The translations under genes and the position numbers were made by a program. Shown piece after piece: positions 1 to 6,411 of a stretch of 6,852 bases of DNA; within the stretch, counting starts at the first letter, position 1, and each line of letters opens with the position of its first letter. Source of the stretch: Chitinophagaceae bacterium (lineage in GTDB: Bacteria; Bacteroidota; Bacteroidia; Chitinophagales; Chitinophagaceae); assembly GCA_009996555.1 (NCBI GenBank), contig JAACZX010000127.1:1-6852 (forward strand), read 5' to 3'. Under the pieces are notes generated by a model. That model did no database searches and had not been told where the DNA came from. It worked only from the letters and a program-made list of their open reading frames with translations.

Positions 1-265
1 TTCTTTGTGCATGTTGTGACTTGGTGGGTTTTTTTTGCTCACAGATTGCACGGATGAGCACTGATGTGAGGCTCATTTATTTAATACAACTCAATAGCTG
101 TTCCCACGGAGACACTAAGGGCACGGAGTTTATTTCTTCTTTGTGCATGTTGTGGCTTGGTGGGATTTTTTTGCTCACTGATTTCACGGATGAGAAGCTC
201 GCTTTTTTCCCACGGAGAACACAAAGCACACAAAGTTTATTATTATTTCTTTGTGCATGTTGTGA
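1..265. repeat. Alternating degenerate intergenic repeats (A-B-A-B-A')
   Basis: Two repeat types alternate here. Type A starts with ttctttgtgcatgttgtg and runs to cggatgag. It is present at 1-58 and 137-194, same length, with about 4 differences in 58 bases. A third copy keeps only the first 19 bases (247-265). Type B starts with ttcccacggaga and ends in an AT-rich tttatt stretch; it lies at about 101-136 and 207-246. The spacing between A copies is 136 and then 110 bases. B carries cacaaag words and A carries the complementary ctttgtg, so each B-A junction can fold, imperfectly, into a hairpin. No gene is credible here: the open frames in this stretch exist only because the repeat is open in some frames. 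The words resemble intergenic 'cacagag/cacggag' repeats known from many bacterial genomes (recollection, not a search). Confidence 0.8.
229..255. repeat. Inverted repeat at a B-A junction
   Basis: The word cacaaag (229-235) and its exact complement ctttgtg (249-255) flank a 13-base T/A-rich loop. The hairpin is formed by the end of the second B repeat and the start of the third, truncated A repeat. It may be a remnant of a REP-like palindromic element. The stem is only 7 bp, so by itself it is weak. Confidence 0.45.
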
Positions 266-325
266 TGTTGCGGATCTATTATTTTCAAAACTATTTTCAC
301 AAGCAGGTCGGTGTAACGAATGTCA

Positions 326-361
326 CTAAAAATGAAAGAGGGCCGGTAAGAATACCAGCCC
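326..361 (-). terminator. Probable intrinsic terminator of the outer-membrane receptor gene
   Basis: Read on the minus strand, positions 361-340 form a 9-bp stem (GGGCTGGTA paired with TACCGGCCC, one G-U wobble) closed by a TTCT tetraloop. A T-rich tract follows (TCTTTCATTTTT, down to about 328). On the plus strand the same stem has a C-A mismatch and no T tract after it, so the polarity fits termination of the leftward gene that stops at 446. The T tract is interrupted, so strength is uncertain. Confidence 0.6.
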
Positions 362-394
362 GTAATCAACATGAGAAAAAATGTACTTATTCTT

Positions 395-440
395 TCTCAA
401 AGTCAGCTTTTGCACTTGTGTGCCGAAGTTGTCTTTGAGA
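395..440 (-). other. Stem-loop in the 3' untranslated region of the receptor gene
   Basis: An exact 8-bp inverted repeat (tctcaaag 395-402, ctttgaga 433-440) encloses a 30-base region that holds a second small stem (gcac-ttgt-gtgc, 412-423). It begins six bases after the receptor stop codon. On the minus strand a run of six T (381-376) follows after a gap of 13 bases. It may stabilise the 3' end or help the terminator at 361-326. It is not a classical terminator because the T run is detached from the stem. Confidence 0.4.
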
Positions 441-445
441 GGGGT

Positions 446-2902
446 TTATTGTGCACGCTGCCGTTCTTCTTCTGATGCTGTTGTTCTTCTGCGTGCCTGT
501 GCCACTTTGTTGTTACCGAAACGGTAAGTGAACGAAAGATTGGCCACTCTCGTTTCACGATATGCCCGCCATATTTCAACATAGTTGTTGTAAGTGATGG
601 TTGCTCTTGGTAAGTTGGTCCAGAAAATATCGGTGATATTAAAGCGCACCTGTCCTTTTCCTTTCCAGATCGATTTCTGCACACCTGCACCTATGCCCCA
701 TTGCGGACGCATTACCATAAAACCATATTGTCCGCCAGAGTTATAGTTACCAAACAATTCACTTGTCCATCCTTTTCCGAATGTAAAAGTATTGTTGGTA
801 TTCATGTTAACCACAGCTTTACCATTATTTAACGTTGTGCCTGCAAGGTTACCATTGAAGTGATTGTAAAACACGTTGAGGTTGTTCATCATGTTCCACC
901 ATTTGTTTATGCGTATGGGTGCTGCAACCGTTAACCCATAATAATCAGATGATGTAAGATTCACCGGGATCTGTACTGTGATGTTATCGTCGCTTGGTAT
1001 GTTAGGGAACACATCTTTAAATCGTGTGATCACAATATTCTGGTTGTTCTTTGTGCGGCTGTAGCCCAATGTGAAGTTGATGTTCTTCATTGTATAATTC
1101 AGTTCATAGCTCCAGGTGAACTGTGGCAGCAGTGATGGGTTACCTGTTGAATAAGTGGTTATATCAATGAGGAAGAGAAACGGATTCAGCTGCGAATAGT
1201 TTGGCCTGTCGATACGGCGGCTTACTGATACACCCAATGTGTGATCTTCTTTTAATTTATAGTTGAAGAACGCACTTGGAAAAAGTTGTGTGTAGGATGA
1301 ATCCCAGGTAATGTTTCCTTTTACCTGTTTTGTTTTTACGTTGGTGTTTTCTGCACGCAGGCCAATCTGCAGATCAATTTTTTTGAACTCTTTTTTATAG
1401 TTGGCGTAGGCAGCATTTATGCTTTCGTCGTAGTAAAAATGATTGGTTTTGTTTTCATCATTCACTGCCGATCCGTTGCTCATATCAAAAAAGCGTGCAT
1501 TATTATCGGCATGTACAAGACTTGTTTTAAATCCTGCTTCAAAACGGGCTTTGTTTTTCATGGGCTGCACATAGTCGGCCTTAGCTGTAGCAAGGCGTAA
1601 CATGCCATCCTGGAAACCATCCAGTATATAATCGGGTTGTTGCTGGCTGCCATCAAGTTTGTAATACTGTGTTGCCACACGTGAGTTATTATCTGAACCA
1701 AAATAACCCAGGTCAATATCTGCTGTCAGTTCTTTTCCTGTACTGTCGAATGTGTGTTTGATGTTGAAGTTGGCAACACCGTTTGCATTCTGGTTCCTGT
1801 TGTTTGATTGTGTGCGGAACGTAAATACGGGTTGCTTCTGTGCGTCAATCACAATGGAGCTGTTCCTGTTATACGGTGTAATGAAATTGAGATTGCTGTT
1901 TACCACAATACCAATTACCGTTTTCTTCGAAGGAAAAAAGTCGGCACCAATGCGGAGTGTGTGCAGATCGAGAGGAATCTTGGTGTAATTATTTTTTTCG
2001 TCTTTTCCTGTAAACTCACCTGTGCTTGTATAAAAATTACGATCAAGCAAGAGGTTATTCAAATTCATGCGGTACGCATAATTATAACCGCCAAAGAGAT
2101 TTACTTTTTTGTTGCGGTGATTAAAGTTGATGCCTGCATTTGCTTTGGGATAAACACCTTGTCCGTAACCGGCAGTGATGCTGCCATTGGTACCAAAGCG
2201 CTGATCTTTTTTCATGCGTATATCAATGATGCCTGCATTTCCTGCTGCATCATATTTCGATGAAGGGTTGGTGATAAGATCGATCCGTTCAATTGCATTT
2301 GCAGGAAGGCTGCGTAAATAATTCACCAGGTCGGCACCACTCATGGGTGTTGGTTTTCCATCAATCATAATGATGACACCACTGCGGCCACGCATACTGA
2401 GGTTATCGTTTGCATCAATGATAATACCGGGTGAACGCTCCAGTACATCAAATGCAGAACTGCCTGCATTCACCACACTGTTCTCTACATTCACTACAAT
2501 ACGATCGCCCAATCGTTGAATAAATGGTTTACGACCGGTTACTTCAATTGTTTGTAATTGTGTGGCAGCTGGACGCATCAACACATCTTCTGCTTTAACA
2601 GAGGTTTGGTTTTCAGACAGTGTGATGACAGATGAAAACTGTTTCTCGTGGTTTACCAATGATGTGCGGATGATGTAAGAGCCAAGGGGGATCTGTTCAA
2701 ATTCAACCAAACCGGTTTTATCGGATAATGCTGTTTTTACAAGTGAAGAATCTTTGCTGCGTAAGAGTTCGGCGGTTGCATTCTCTACCGGTTTCTTTTC
2801 CTGGTTAAAGATGTGTGTACTGATCTTTCCACGTATGGATGTTTGTGCAAACAATGTAACTGCACTGCAAAGGATGATAAGGCTTAATGTAATCTTCTTC
2901 AT
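446..2902 (-). CDS. TonB-dependent receptor / outer-membrane beta-barrel protein (OMP_b-brl_3 type), substrate unknown
   Basis: The product has 818 residues from the ATG at 2902. I chose this ATG over an upstream TTG because it directly begins a signal peptide: MKK, a hydrophobic stretch, and cleavage after about Ala19-Gln20. Residues ~22-108 form a carboxypeptidase-regulatory-like beta-sandwich, with the typical G-x-V/I-x-F and P-L-G-x-Y-x-I pattern. Residues ~118-235 form the plug domain, with FDVLERSPGI (151-160), IDGKP (180-184) and IERIDLITNPSSKYDAAG (204-221). The rest is a beta-barrel with the family signature SRRIDRPNYSQLNPF (561-575) and GNPSLLPQ (587-594). The last barrel strand ends near residue 796, and a short Arg/Glu-rich tail follows. 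The family forms outer-membrane barrels that take up or bind ligands, usually driven by TonB-ExbBD; I infer that role here. The substrate cannot be read from the sequence. There is no SusD partner nearby, and the protein is shorter than SusC. The gene is flanked by its own intergenic region and terminator, so it is probably monocistronic. Confidence 0.9.
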   Translation of the reverse strand: MKKITLSLIILCSAVTLFAQTSIRGKISTHIFNQEKKPVENATAELLRSKDSSLVKTALSDKTGLVEFEQIPLGSYIIRTSLVNHEKQFSSVITLSENQTSVKAEDVLMRPAATQLQTIEVTGRKPFIQRLGDRIVVNVENSVVNAGSSAFDVLERSPGIIIDANDNLSMRGRSGVIIMIDGKPTPMSGADLVNYLRSLPANAIERIDLITNPSSKYDAAGNAGIIDIRMKKDQRFGTNGSITAGYGQGVYPKANAGINFNHRNKKVNLFGGYNYAYRMNLNNLLLDRNFYTSTGEFTGKDEKNNYTKIPLDLHTLRIGADFFPSKKTVIGIVVNSNLNFITPYNRNSSIVIDAQKQPVFTFRTQSNNRNQNANGVANFNIKHTFDSTGKELTADIDLGYFGSDNNSRVATQYYKLDGSQQQPDYILDGFQDGMLRLATAKADYVQPMKNKARFEAGFKTSLVHADNNARFFDMSNGSAVNDENKTNHFYYDESINAAYANYKKEFKKIDLQIGLRAENTNVKTKQVKGNITWDSSYTQLFPSAFFNYKLKEDHTLGVSVSRRIDRPNYSQLNPFLFLIDITTYSTGNPSLLPQFTWSYELNYTMKNINFTLGYSRTKNNQNIVITRFKDVFPNIPSDDNITVQIPVNLTSSDYYGLTVAAPIRINKWWNMMNNLNVFYNHFNGNLAGTTLNNGKAVVNMNTNNTFTFGKGWTSELFGNYNSGGQYGFMVMRPQWGIGAGVQKSIWKGKGQVRFNITDIFWTNLPRATITYNNYVEIWRAYRETRVANLSFTYRFGNNKVAQARRRTTASEEERQRAQ

Positions 2903-3121
2903 TTGTTCAAGTGTTGTAAACACCCGAATCAATGGTAACTTTTTTCAAAGCATATTAATGTACATGCAGTTGTTGCATGTGCATGATGATTCGGTTACCA
3001 CAAATGTTGCTGAAAAACGAATTACATCGTAGTGATTAATGACAGAGCGTTTAATTTGCTTCTTAAATGGAGTTAAGGGTTGTTAAGACTTGTCTGTTTT
3101 TTACCAAACTATTGCGTTGTG
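2903..3121. other. Intergenic region between mnmG and the receptor gene
   Basis: This gap holds no credible gene. It must contain the promoter of the receptor gene because mnmG ends in a terminator just upstream. I find no good match to the paired Bacteroidota promoter TTTG / TAnnTTTG. The nearest -7 candidates on the minus strand are TACCATTG (about 2936-2929, one mismatch) and TATGCTTTG (about 2954-2946, one base too many). The only other structure is the small inverted repeat at 2962-2980. Confidence 0.6.
2962..2980. promoter_or_regulatory. 7-bp inverted repeat, possible operator
   Basis: acatgca (2962-2968) and its exact complement tgcatgt (2974-2980) are separated by 5 bases. This lies about 60 bases upstream of the receptor ATG. 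The length and symmetry would suit a dimeric regulator, or a small hairpin near the transcript start. No known operator consensus was recognised, and an inverted repeat of this size can arise by chance. Confidence 0.3.
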
Positions 3122-3144
3122 AAAAAGCCGCCAGTTTTAGCGGC
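3122..3144 (-). terminator. Intrinsic terminator of mnmG, overlapping its stop codon
   Basis: On the minus strand GCCGC (3144-3140) pairs with GCGGC (3131-3127), and five T follow at once (3126-3122). The stem can be extended inward by a U-G and an A-U pair, leaving a 4-base loop. The mnmG TAA stop (3139-3137) lies inside the hairpin, so the gene ends within its own terminator. The GC-rich stem and immediate T run make this the clearest terminator of the window. Confidence 0.85.
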
Positions 3145-5005
3145 CCATGTACACCATTAATATCTGCACATCACTTGGGTTTACACCAGATATGCGTGAA
3201 GCCTGGCCGAGTGTGCGAGGTTTGATCTTTTTAAACTTTTGCAGTGCTTCGTTGCTTAGTGATGAGATCTTGTTGTAATCAAAGCTATCAGGTATTTCAA
3301 GGTTTTCGAGCTGGCTCATGCGTTGCACCAGTTCTTTTTCCTTTTCGATATACACATCATATTTTACCTGTATTTCTGCCTGTTCCATAATTTCCAGGTT
3401 AGGCGTTCCCGTTAGTGCCTGCAGTGTTGGTGATGCAGCAATGAGTTTGTTTAATTGTATTCCCGGACGCAGGAGAATTTGCAGGGCCTTTTGTTTTTGT
3501 GTAAGCGGGGCACTGTTATTTGCTTCAAGGAAAGCGTTTATTTCATCAGGAGAAAGTGACACTTCAGAAAGCGTGGCTTTTATGCGTTCTACTGCTTCCT
3601 GTTTGTTTTTTGTTTTCTCCATTCTTTCCTGCGAAGCCAATCCCATCTTATAGCTCAGTTCTGTTAAACGCAGATCTGCATTATCCTGCCGGAGTAAGGT
3701 TCTGTATTCAGCACGACTGGTGAACATGCGGTAAGGTTCATCTGTTCCTTTGCTGATGAGATCATCGATCAACACAGCAATGTATGCATCGCTTCTTTTG
3801 AGAATAAACGGATCCTGTTCACTTGCTTTGAGATGCGCATTGATCCCTGCCATTAGTCCCTGGCAGGCTGCTTCTTCGTATCCTGTTGTTCCATTGATCT
3901 GTCCTGCAAAAAAGAGATTCTGCAGCTGCTTTGTTTCCAGAGAATAGGTTAGTTGTGTTGGCGGGAAGAAGTCGTATTCAATAGCATAACCCGGACGGAA
4001 CATTCTTGCATTTTCAAAGCCGGGAACTTTACGAAGAGCTTCGTATTGTACTGATTCGGGCAATGAAGTTGAAAAGCCATTTACATAGATCTCAACTGTA
4101 TTCCATCCTTCCGGTTCAACAAATAACTGGTGGCGGTCACGCTCTGCAAACCGGTTGATCTTATCCTCAATACTGGGGCAATAGCGGGGACCGGTGCCCT
4201 GAATGCGGCCTTGGTACATAGGGCTTCTGTCGAATCCTGTTTTCAGAATATCATGTACATCCTGGCTGGTATATGTAATATAACAGCTTCGTTGCTGTTC
4301 GGGCCTGATCAAGGGGATATCCATGTAAGAGAAACCGGTTATCTCGTCATCGCCTTTCTGTTCTTCCATTTTGGAATAGTCGAGGCTGCGGCCATCAATG
4401 CGTGGGGGTGTTCCGGTTTTTAAACGATCGCTTTCAAAGCCCAGTTCAACCAGTTGCTCGGTAATACCGGTAGCTGCCTTTTCAGAAATACGTCCGCCAC
4501 CCAATTGTTTCTCACCAATGTGGATCACACCATTTAAAAATGTGCCGCTGGTAACCACTACTGCCTTTGATCTTATTTCGTGACCGAGGCCGGTAATTAC
4601 GCCATAGCAACGGCCATCCTTCACCAACAGTTGGCGCACCATGTCCTGGTAAAAATCAACATTGGGTGTTTGCTCCAGCATTTCCCTCCATGTGGAGGCA
4701 AAGAGCATTCGGTCGTTTTGTGTACGAGGGCTCCACATGGCCGGGCCTTTTGAGCGGTTGAGCATCCGAAACTGGATCATGCTCTTATCGCTTACGATTC
4801 CGCTGTATCCGCCTAAAGCATCTATTTCCCTTACAATCTGTCCTTTTGCAATACCGCCCATGGCCGGGTTACAGCTCATTTGGGCAATGGTTTGCATGTT
4901 CATTGTAATCAGCAGCACTTTGCTACCCATATTGGCAGCTGCTGCGGCTGCTTCTGAACCGGCGTGGCCGGCTCCCACTACTATCACATCGTAATCAGGA
5001 AACAT
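3137..5005 (-). CDS. mnmG: tRNA uridine-5-carboxymethylaminomethyl(34) synthesis enzyme MnmG (GidA)
   Basis: MnmG is the FAD-binding subunit of the cytoplasmic MnmE-MnmG complex, which installs the (carboxymethyl)aminomethyl group on carbon 5 of wobble uridine 34 in tRNAs reading NNA/NNG codons. The product has 622 residues, the normal family length. Near the N terminus is the dinucleotide-binding GxGxxG (VVGAGHAG, 9-16). The conserved MSCNPAMGGIAKGQ follows, with Cys45. The first family signature, GPRYCPSIEDKINR, includes Cys276, equivalent to the second conserved cysteine of the E. coli enzyme. The second signature, AGQINGTTGYEEAACQG, is at 367-383, and the C-terminal domain has TSRAEYR (429-435) and RTLGQASRISGV near the end. 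I chose ATG 5005 (MFPDYDVIVVGAGHAG) because the only longer start, TTG 5014, lies inside the -7 promoter box. It follows the HNH-like gene by 48 bases but has its own promoter box, and it ends in an intrinsic terminator. Confidence 0.97.
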   Translation of the reverse strand: MFPDYDVIVVGAGHAGSEAAAAAANMGSKVLLITMNMQTIAQMSCNPAMGGIAKGQIVREIDALGGYSGIVSDKSMIQFRMLNRSKGPAMWSPRTQNDRMLFASTWREMLEQTPNVDFYQDMVRQLLVKDGRCYGVITGLGHEIRSKAVVVTSGTFLNGVIHIGEKQLGGGRISEKAATGITEQLVELGFESDRLKTGTPPRIDGRSLDYSKMEEQKGDDEITGFSYMDIPLIRPEQQRSCYITYTSQDVHDILKTGFDRSPMYQGRIQGTGPRYCPSIEDKINRFAERDRHQLFVEPEGWNTVEIYVNGFSTSLPESVQYEALRKVPGFENARMFRPGYAIEYDFFPPTQLTYSLETKQLQNLFFAGQINGTTGYEEAACQGLMAGINAHLKASEQDPFILKRSDAYIAVLIDDLISKGTDEPYRMFTSRAEYRTLLRQDNADLRLTELSYKMGLASQERMEKTKNKQEAVERIKATLSEVSLSPDEINAFLEANNSAPLTQKQKALQILLRPGIQLNKLIAASPTLQALTGTPNLEIMEQAEIQVKYDVYIEKEKELVQRMSQLENLEIPDSFDYNKISSLSNEALQKFKKIKPRTLGQASRISGVNPSDVQILMVYMGR

Positions 5006-5011
5006 AGGGCG

Positions 5012-5019
5012 CAAAGATA
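5012..5019 (-). promoter_or_regulatory. Bacteroidota-type -7 promoter box of mnmG
   Basis: The minus strand reads TATCTTTG, an exact match to the Bacteroidota -7 consensus TAnnTTTG. Only six bases separate it from the mnmG ATG, so the transcript would begin within a few bases of the start codon. No TTTG (-33 element) is visible at the expected distance. The same eight bases precede the HNH-like gene, which supports the call. Confidence 0.6.
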
Positions 5020-5053
5020 ACCAATTTGCACAGCATCGTATTTAGGGAGGTAT

Positions 5054-5677
5054 TTAGTCGTGCTGGCCCATTTTCTTAATAAAGTCGGCTTCTTTCTTTA
5101 CCTCTTCCACATCACGACCGCTGTTCAAGAGTTCAAATTCATAAGAAGAGAAGTCTTTGAGAAGTTGGAGATAACTGTTATGGAAGTTGATGAATTCCTT
5201 CTGCCGGGTTGTGGCTATTTGTTCTTCCTCTTCTATCTGGCTTATTTTTTTTAAAAGATCCTTGCAGAGCGTATAGCCTGTAGCTTCAAACAAGTCTCTG
5301 AAATATTCTTTTGCCAGCAAGAGGTCAACCCTGTTACCTCTTTCTTTACTTTTCTGTATGTCTTCAATACGGATATTGATAAAGCTCCAGCAAAGCTTCA
5401 GCTCCAGTTCATCTTCAAAATCAAAGTAGGTAACAGGAATTATATGTTCAAACTGCCAGAGGGTGCCGAAATTGTCCCAGCCAAGTTCACCTACAAACTG
5501 CACTTCAATCCATTTCCGGAAGTTTTCGATATCAAGTCCAAAATACGGGGCATATCCGATGCAGGGGTTTCGTTCAAGCAGGTATCGTCTTAAAGCGATC
5601 TGCCATTTCTTTTTCTCCCGAAACCTGATCAAAGAAGGGGTAATATCAGTATTAGGCGTCCATTTCTTTCTGGCCAT
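5054..5677 (-). CDS. HNH endonuclease-like protein of unknown role
   Basis: The product has 207 residues from ATG 5677 (MARKKW). A longer frame from ATG 5722 begins in the loop of the inverted repeat and upstream of the likely promoter, so I reject it. Residues ~45-116 follow the layout of the small phage-type HNH proteins: FGLDIENFRKWIEVQF (46-61), GWDNFG (66-71), then WQFEHIIPVTYFDF (74-87), a Cys-Trp/Phe region with INIRI (100-104), and KSKERGN (109-115). In those proteins the corresponding motif is roughly W-H-I-D-H-I-I-P, a middle Asn (NLQPL) and a final N-x-x-K-G-N/D. Here His78 and Asn101 are kept, but the first His of WHIDH is Gln and the Asp is Glu. The C-terminal half (~118-205) is helical and charged, with a Glu run at 149-152. 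Fold assignment is from motif memory and activity is uncertain. No phage or restriction genes surround it; it sits between the CAP gene and mnmG. Confidence 0.75.
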   Translation of the reverse strand: MARKKWTPNTDITPSLIRFREKKKWQIALRRYLLERNPCIGYAPYFGLDIENFRKWIEVQFVGELGWDNFGTLWQFEHIIPVTYFDFEDELELKLCWSFINIRIEDIQKSKERGNRVDLLLAKEYFRDLFEATGYTLCKDLLKKISQIEEEEQIATTRQKEFINFHNSYLQLLKDFSSYEFELLNSGRDVEEVKKEADFIKKMGQHD

Positions 5678-5691
5678 AGAATTCGTTTCCA

Positions 5692-5699
5692 CAAAGATA
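5692..5699 (-). promoter_or_regulatory. Bacteroidota-type -7 promoter box of the HNH-like gene
   Basis: The minus strand reads TATCTTTG, an exact TAnnTTTG match, 14 bases before the ATG at 5677. The box shares three bases with the end of the 25-bp inverted repeat (5697-5699). Transcription from it would start about 10 bases before the ATG, leaving little room for a ribosome binding site. No clear TTTG lies at -33, and that position would fall inside the inverted repeat. Confidence 0.55.
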
Positions 5700-5749
5700 G
5701 GTTTCACGGGGCACAGTTTCATGGTGAAACTGTGCCCCGTGAAACCTAT
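5697..5749. repeat. Perfect 25-bp inverted repeat with 3-base loop
   Basis: The left arm is 5697-5721 and the right arm 5725-5749, exact complements around tgg. The core word of the arm is gtttcacggggcacagtttc. It covers the TAG stop codon of the CAP gene (5748-5746) and reaches the promoter box of the HNH-like gene. As RNA it would form a very stable hairpin at the 3' end of the CAP message, and could act as a terminator or a block to 3' exonucleases. Neither side has a strong T run: CTTTG follows on the minus strand and TTTACATCC on the plus strand. A palindromic mobile or REP-like insertion is an alternative. Confidence 0.9.
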
Positions 5750-6411
5750 TTACATCCGAAGTCCTGCACAATGATTAGCTTCTTTGCGTTGATTTCCACA
5801 AAGGATACGCCCATTATGTTGAAATTAGGATCAATCAAATTCTTCCGATGACCTTTGTCGGGCACTCCCTGATCGATCAGCAAAAGAATCAAGGCCTCTA
5901 AAGCAGAATTGGTTCCTGCAAATACATTCTCGGCTCCACATTTATACGAGCCCGCTTCTTTTATTCTTTGAACGAAACTCTTCCCTGTTGAGGAAGTGTG
6001 GGAGATGATGCCATTCCTGTTTTTGAGATCTGTCGCATGTGCTGAAGCCATTGCACCTAAACCCTGATCAGGCGGAAGAAAAGAAAGGCTTGTTTTAATT
6101 GCTTTCAGGTCCTTGCTGAGCGACCTGGCATCGGCTGCATTTACCTGGGGAAACTGGCGAAGAAAGTTCTGTATGATTTCCTGTTCAAACGCAGGAGGGT
6201 TTTTGCGGAGGATGTTTACCCAATAAAAAAACTCCTGCTCAGCAAGGGTTAACTGTTGGAACCCGGCAGACCCCGTAAGCGTATTCCAAACGGCAGTGTC
6301 TTTTGAATGAGGATAGTTAAACGGCTTGTCGGGCAATACAATGGTACCCTGTCCTAAAAGTCCATTCAGCATTAAAAAAGCAACAATAAACGTGAGAACC
6401 TTTTTGCTCAT
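5746..6411 (-). CDS. Secreted CAP/SCP-domain protein (YkwD-like)
   Basis: The product has 221 residues. The N terminus (MSKKVLTFIVAFLMLNGLLG) is a signal peptide with cleavage near residue 20; there is no lipobox cysteine, so the protein is likely periplasmic or secreted. The CAP domain spans about 57-221. It has a first helix with YWVNILRKNPPAF (63-75), then SAHATDLKNRNGIISHTS (123-140), GAENVF (159-164), IDQGVPDKGHRKNLIDP (179-195), IMGVSF (199-204) and the final VQDFG (215-219). His138, Glu161 and His188 match the conserved cavity residues of CAP proteins; Asp180 may stand for the second acidic residue. Two cysteines, Cys158 and Cys220, could pair. CAP proteins bind lipids, ions or partner proteins, or act as peptidases in some cases; the function of this one is unknown. 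Its ATG overlaps the ybeY TGA as ATGA, so translation is probably coupled to ybeY. The stop codon is embedded in the 25-bp inverted repeat. Confidence 0.9.
   Translation of the reverse strand: MSKKVLTFIVAFLMLNGLLGQGTIVLPDKPFNYPHSKDTAVWNTLTGSAGFQQLTLAEQEFFYWVNILRKNPPAFEQEIIQNFLRQFPQVNAADARSLSKDLKAIKTSLSFLPPDQGLGAMASAHATDLKNRNGIISHTSSTGKSFVQRIKEAGSYKCGAENVFAGTNSALEALILLLIDQGVPDKGHRKNLIDPNFNIMGVSFVEINAKKLIIVQDFGCK

Noticed and set aside
1..265. CRISPR array
   Set aside because: Repeat units are long, imperfect and only two to three in number, spacing is 110-136 bases, and there are no cas genes in view.
21..438. Two plus-strand open frames starting with the same residues (MVGFFCS)
   Set aside because: They start at the same point of two copies of the A repeat (TTG and ATG-like starts) and run through repeat DNA; similarity comes from the repeat. 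No recognisable domain or start signal.
1808..2263. 151-codon plus-strand open frame
   Set aside because: It is the antisense of the receptor coding sequence, with Cys/Ile-rich composition typical of a shadow frame; the minus-strand gene is clear.
446..2902. SusC-type polysaccharide transporter
   Set aside because: The protein is about 820 residues, lacks the SusC length, and has no SusD gene beside it; the barrel signature fits OMP_b-brl_3 receptors better.
4130..4423. 97-codon plus-strand open frame with hydrophobic stretches
   Set aside because: It lies entirely antisense to the conserved core of mnmG; hydrophobicity is a by-product of the complement.
5006..5053. Terminator between the HNH-like gene and mnmG
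   Set aside because: The 48-base gap has only a short direct repeat (taaatac twice on the minus strand) and no hairpin followed by a T run; readthrough into mnmG is likely.
5678..5722. N-terminal extension of the HNH-like protein from ATG 5722
   Set aside because: The start lies in the hairpin loop, upstream of the TATCTTTG box, and the added residues are encoded by the palindrome arm.
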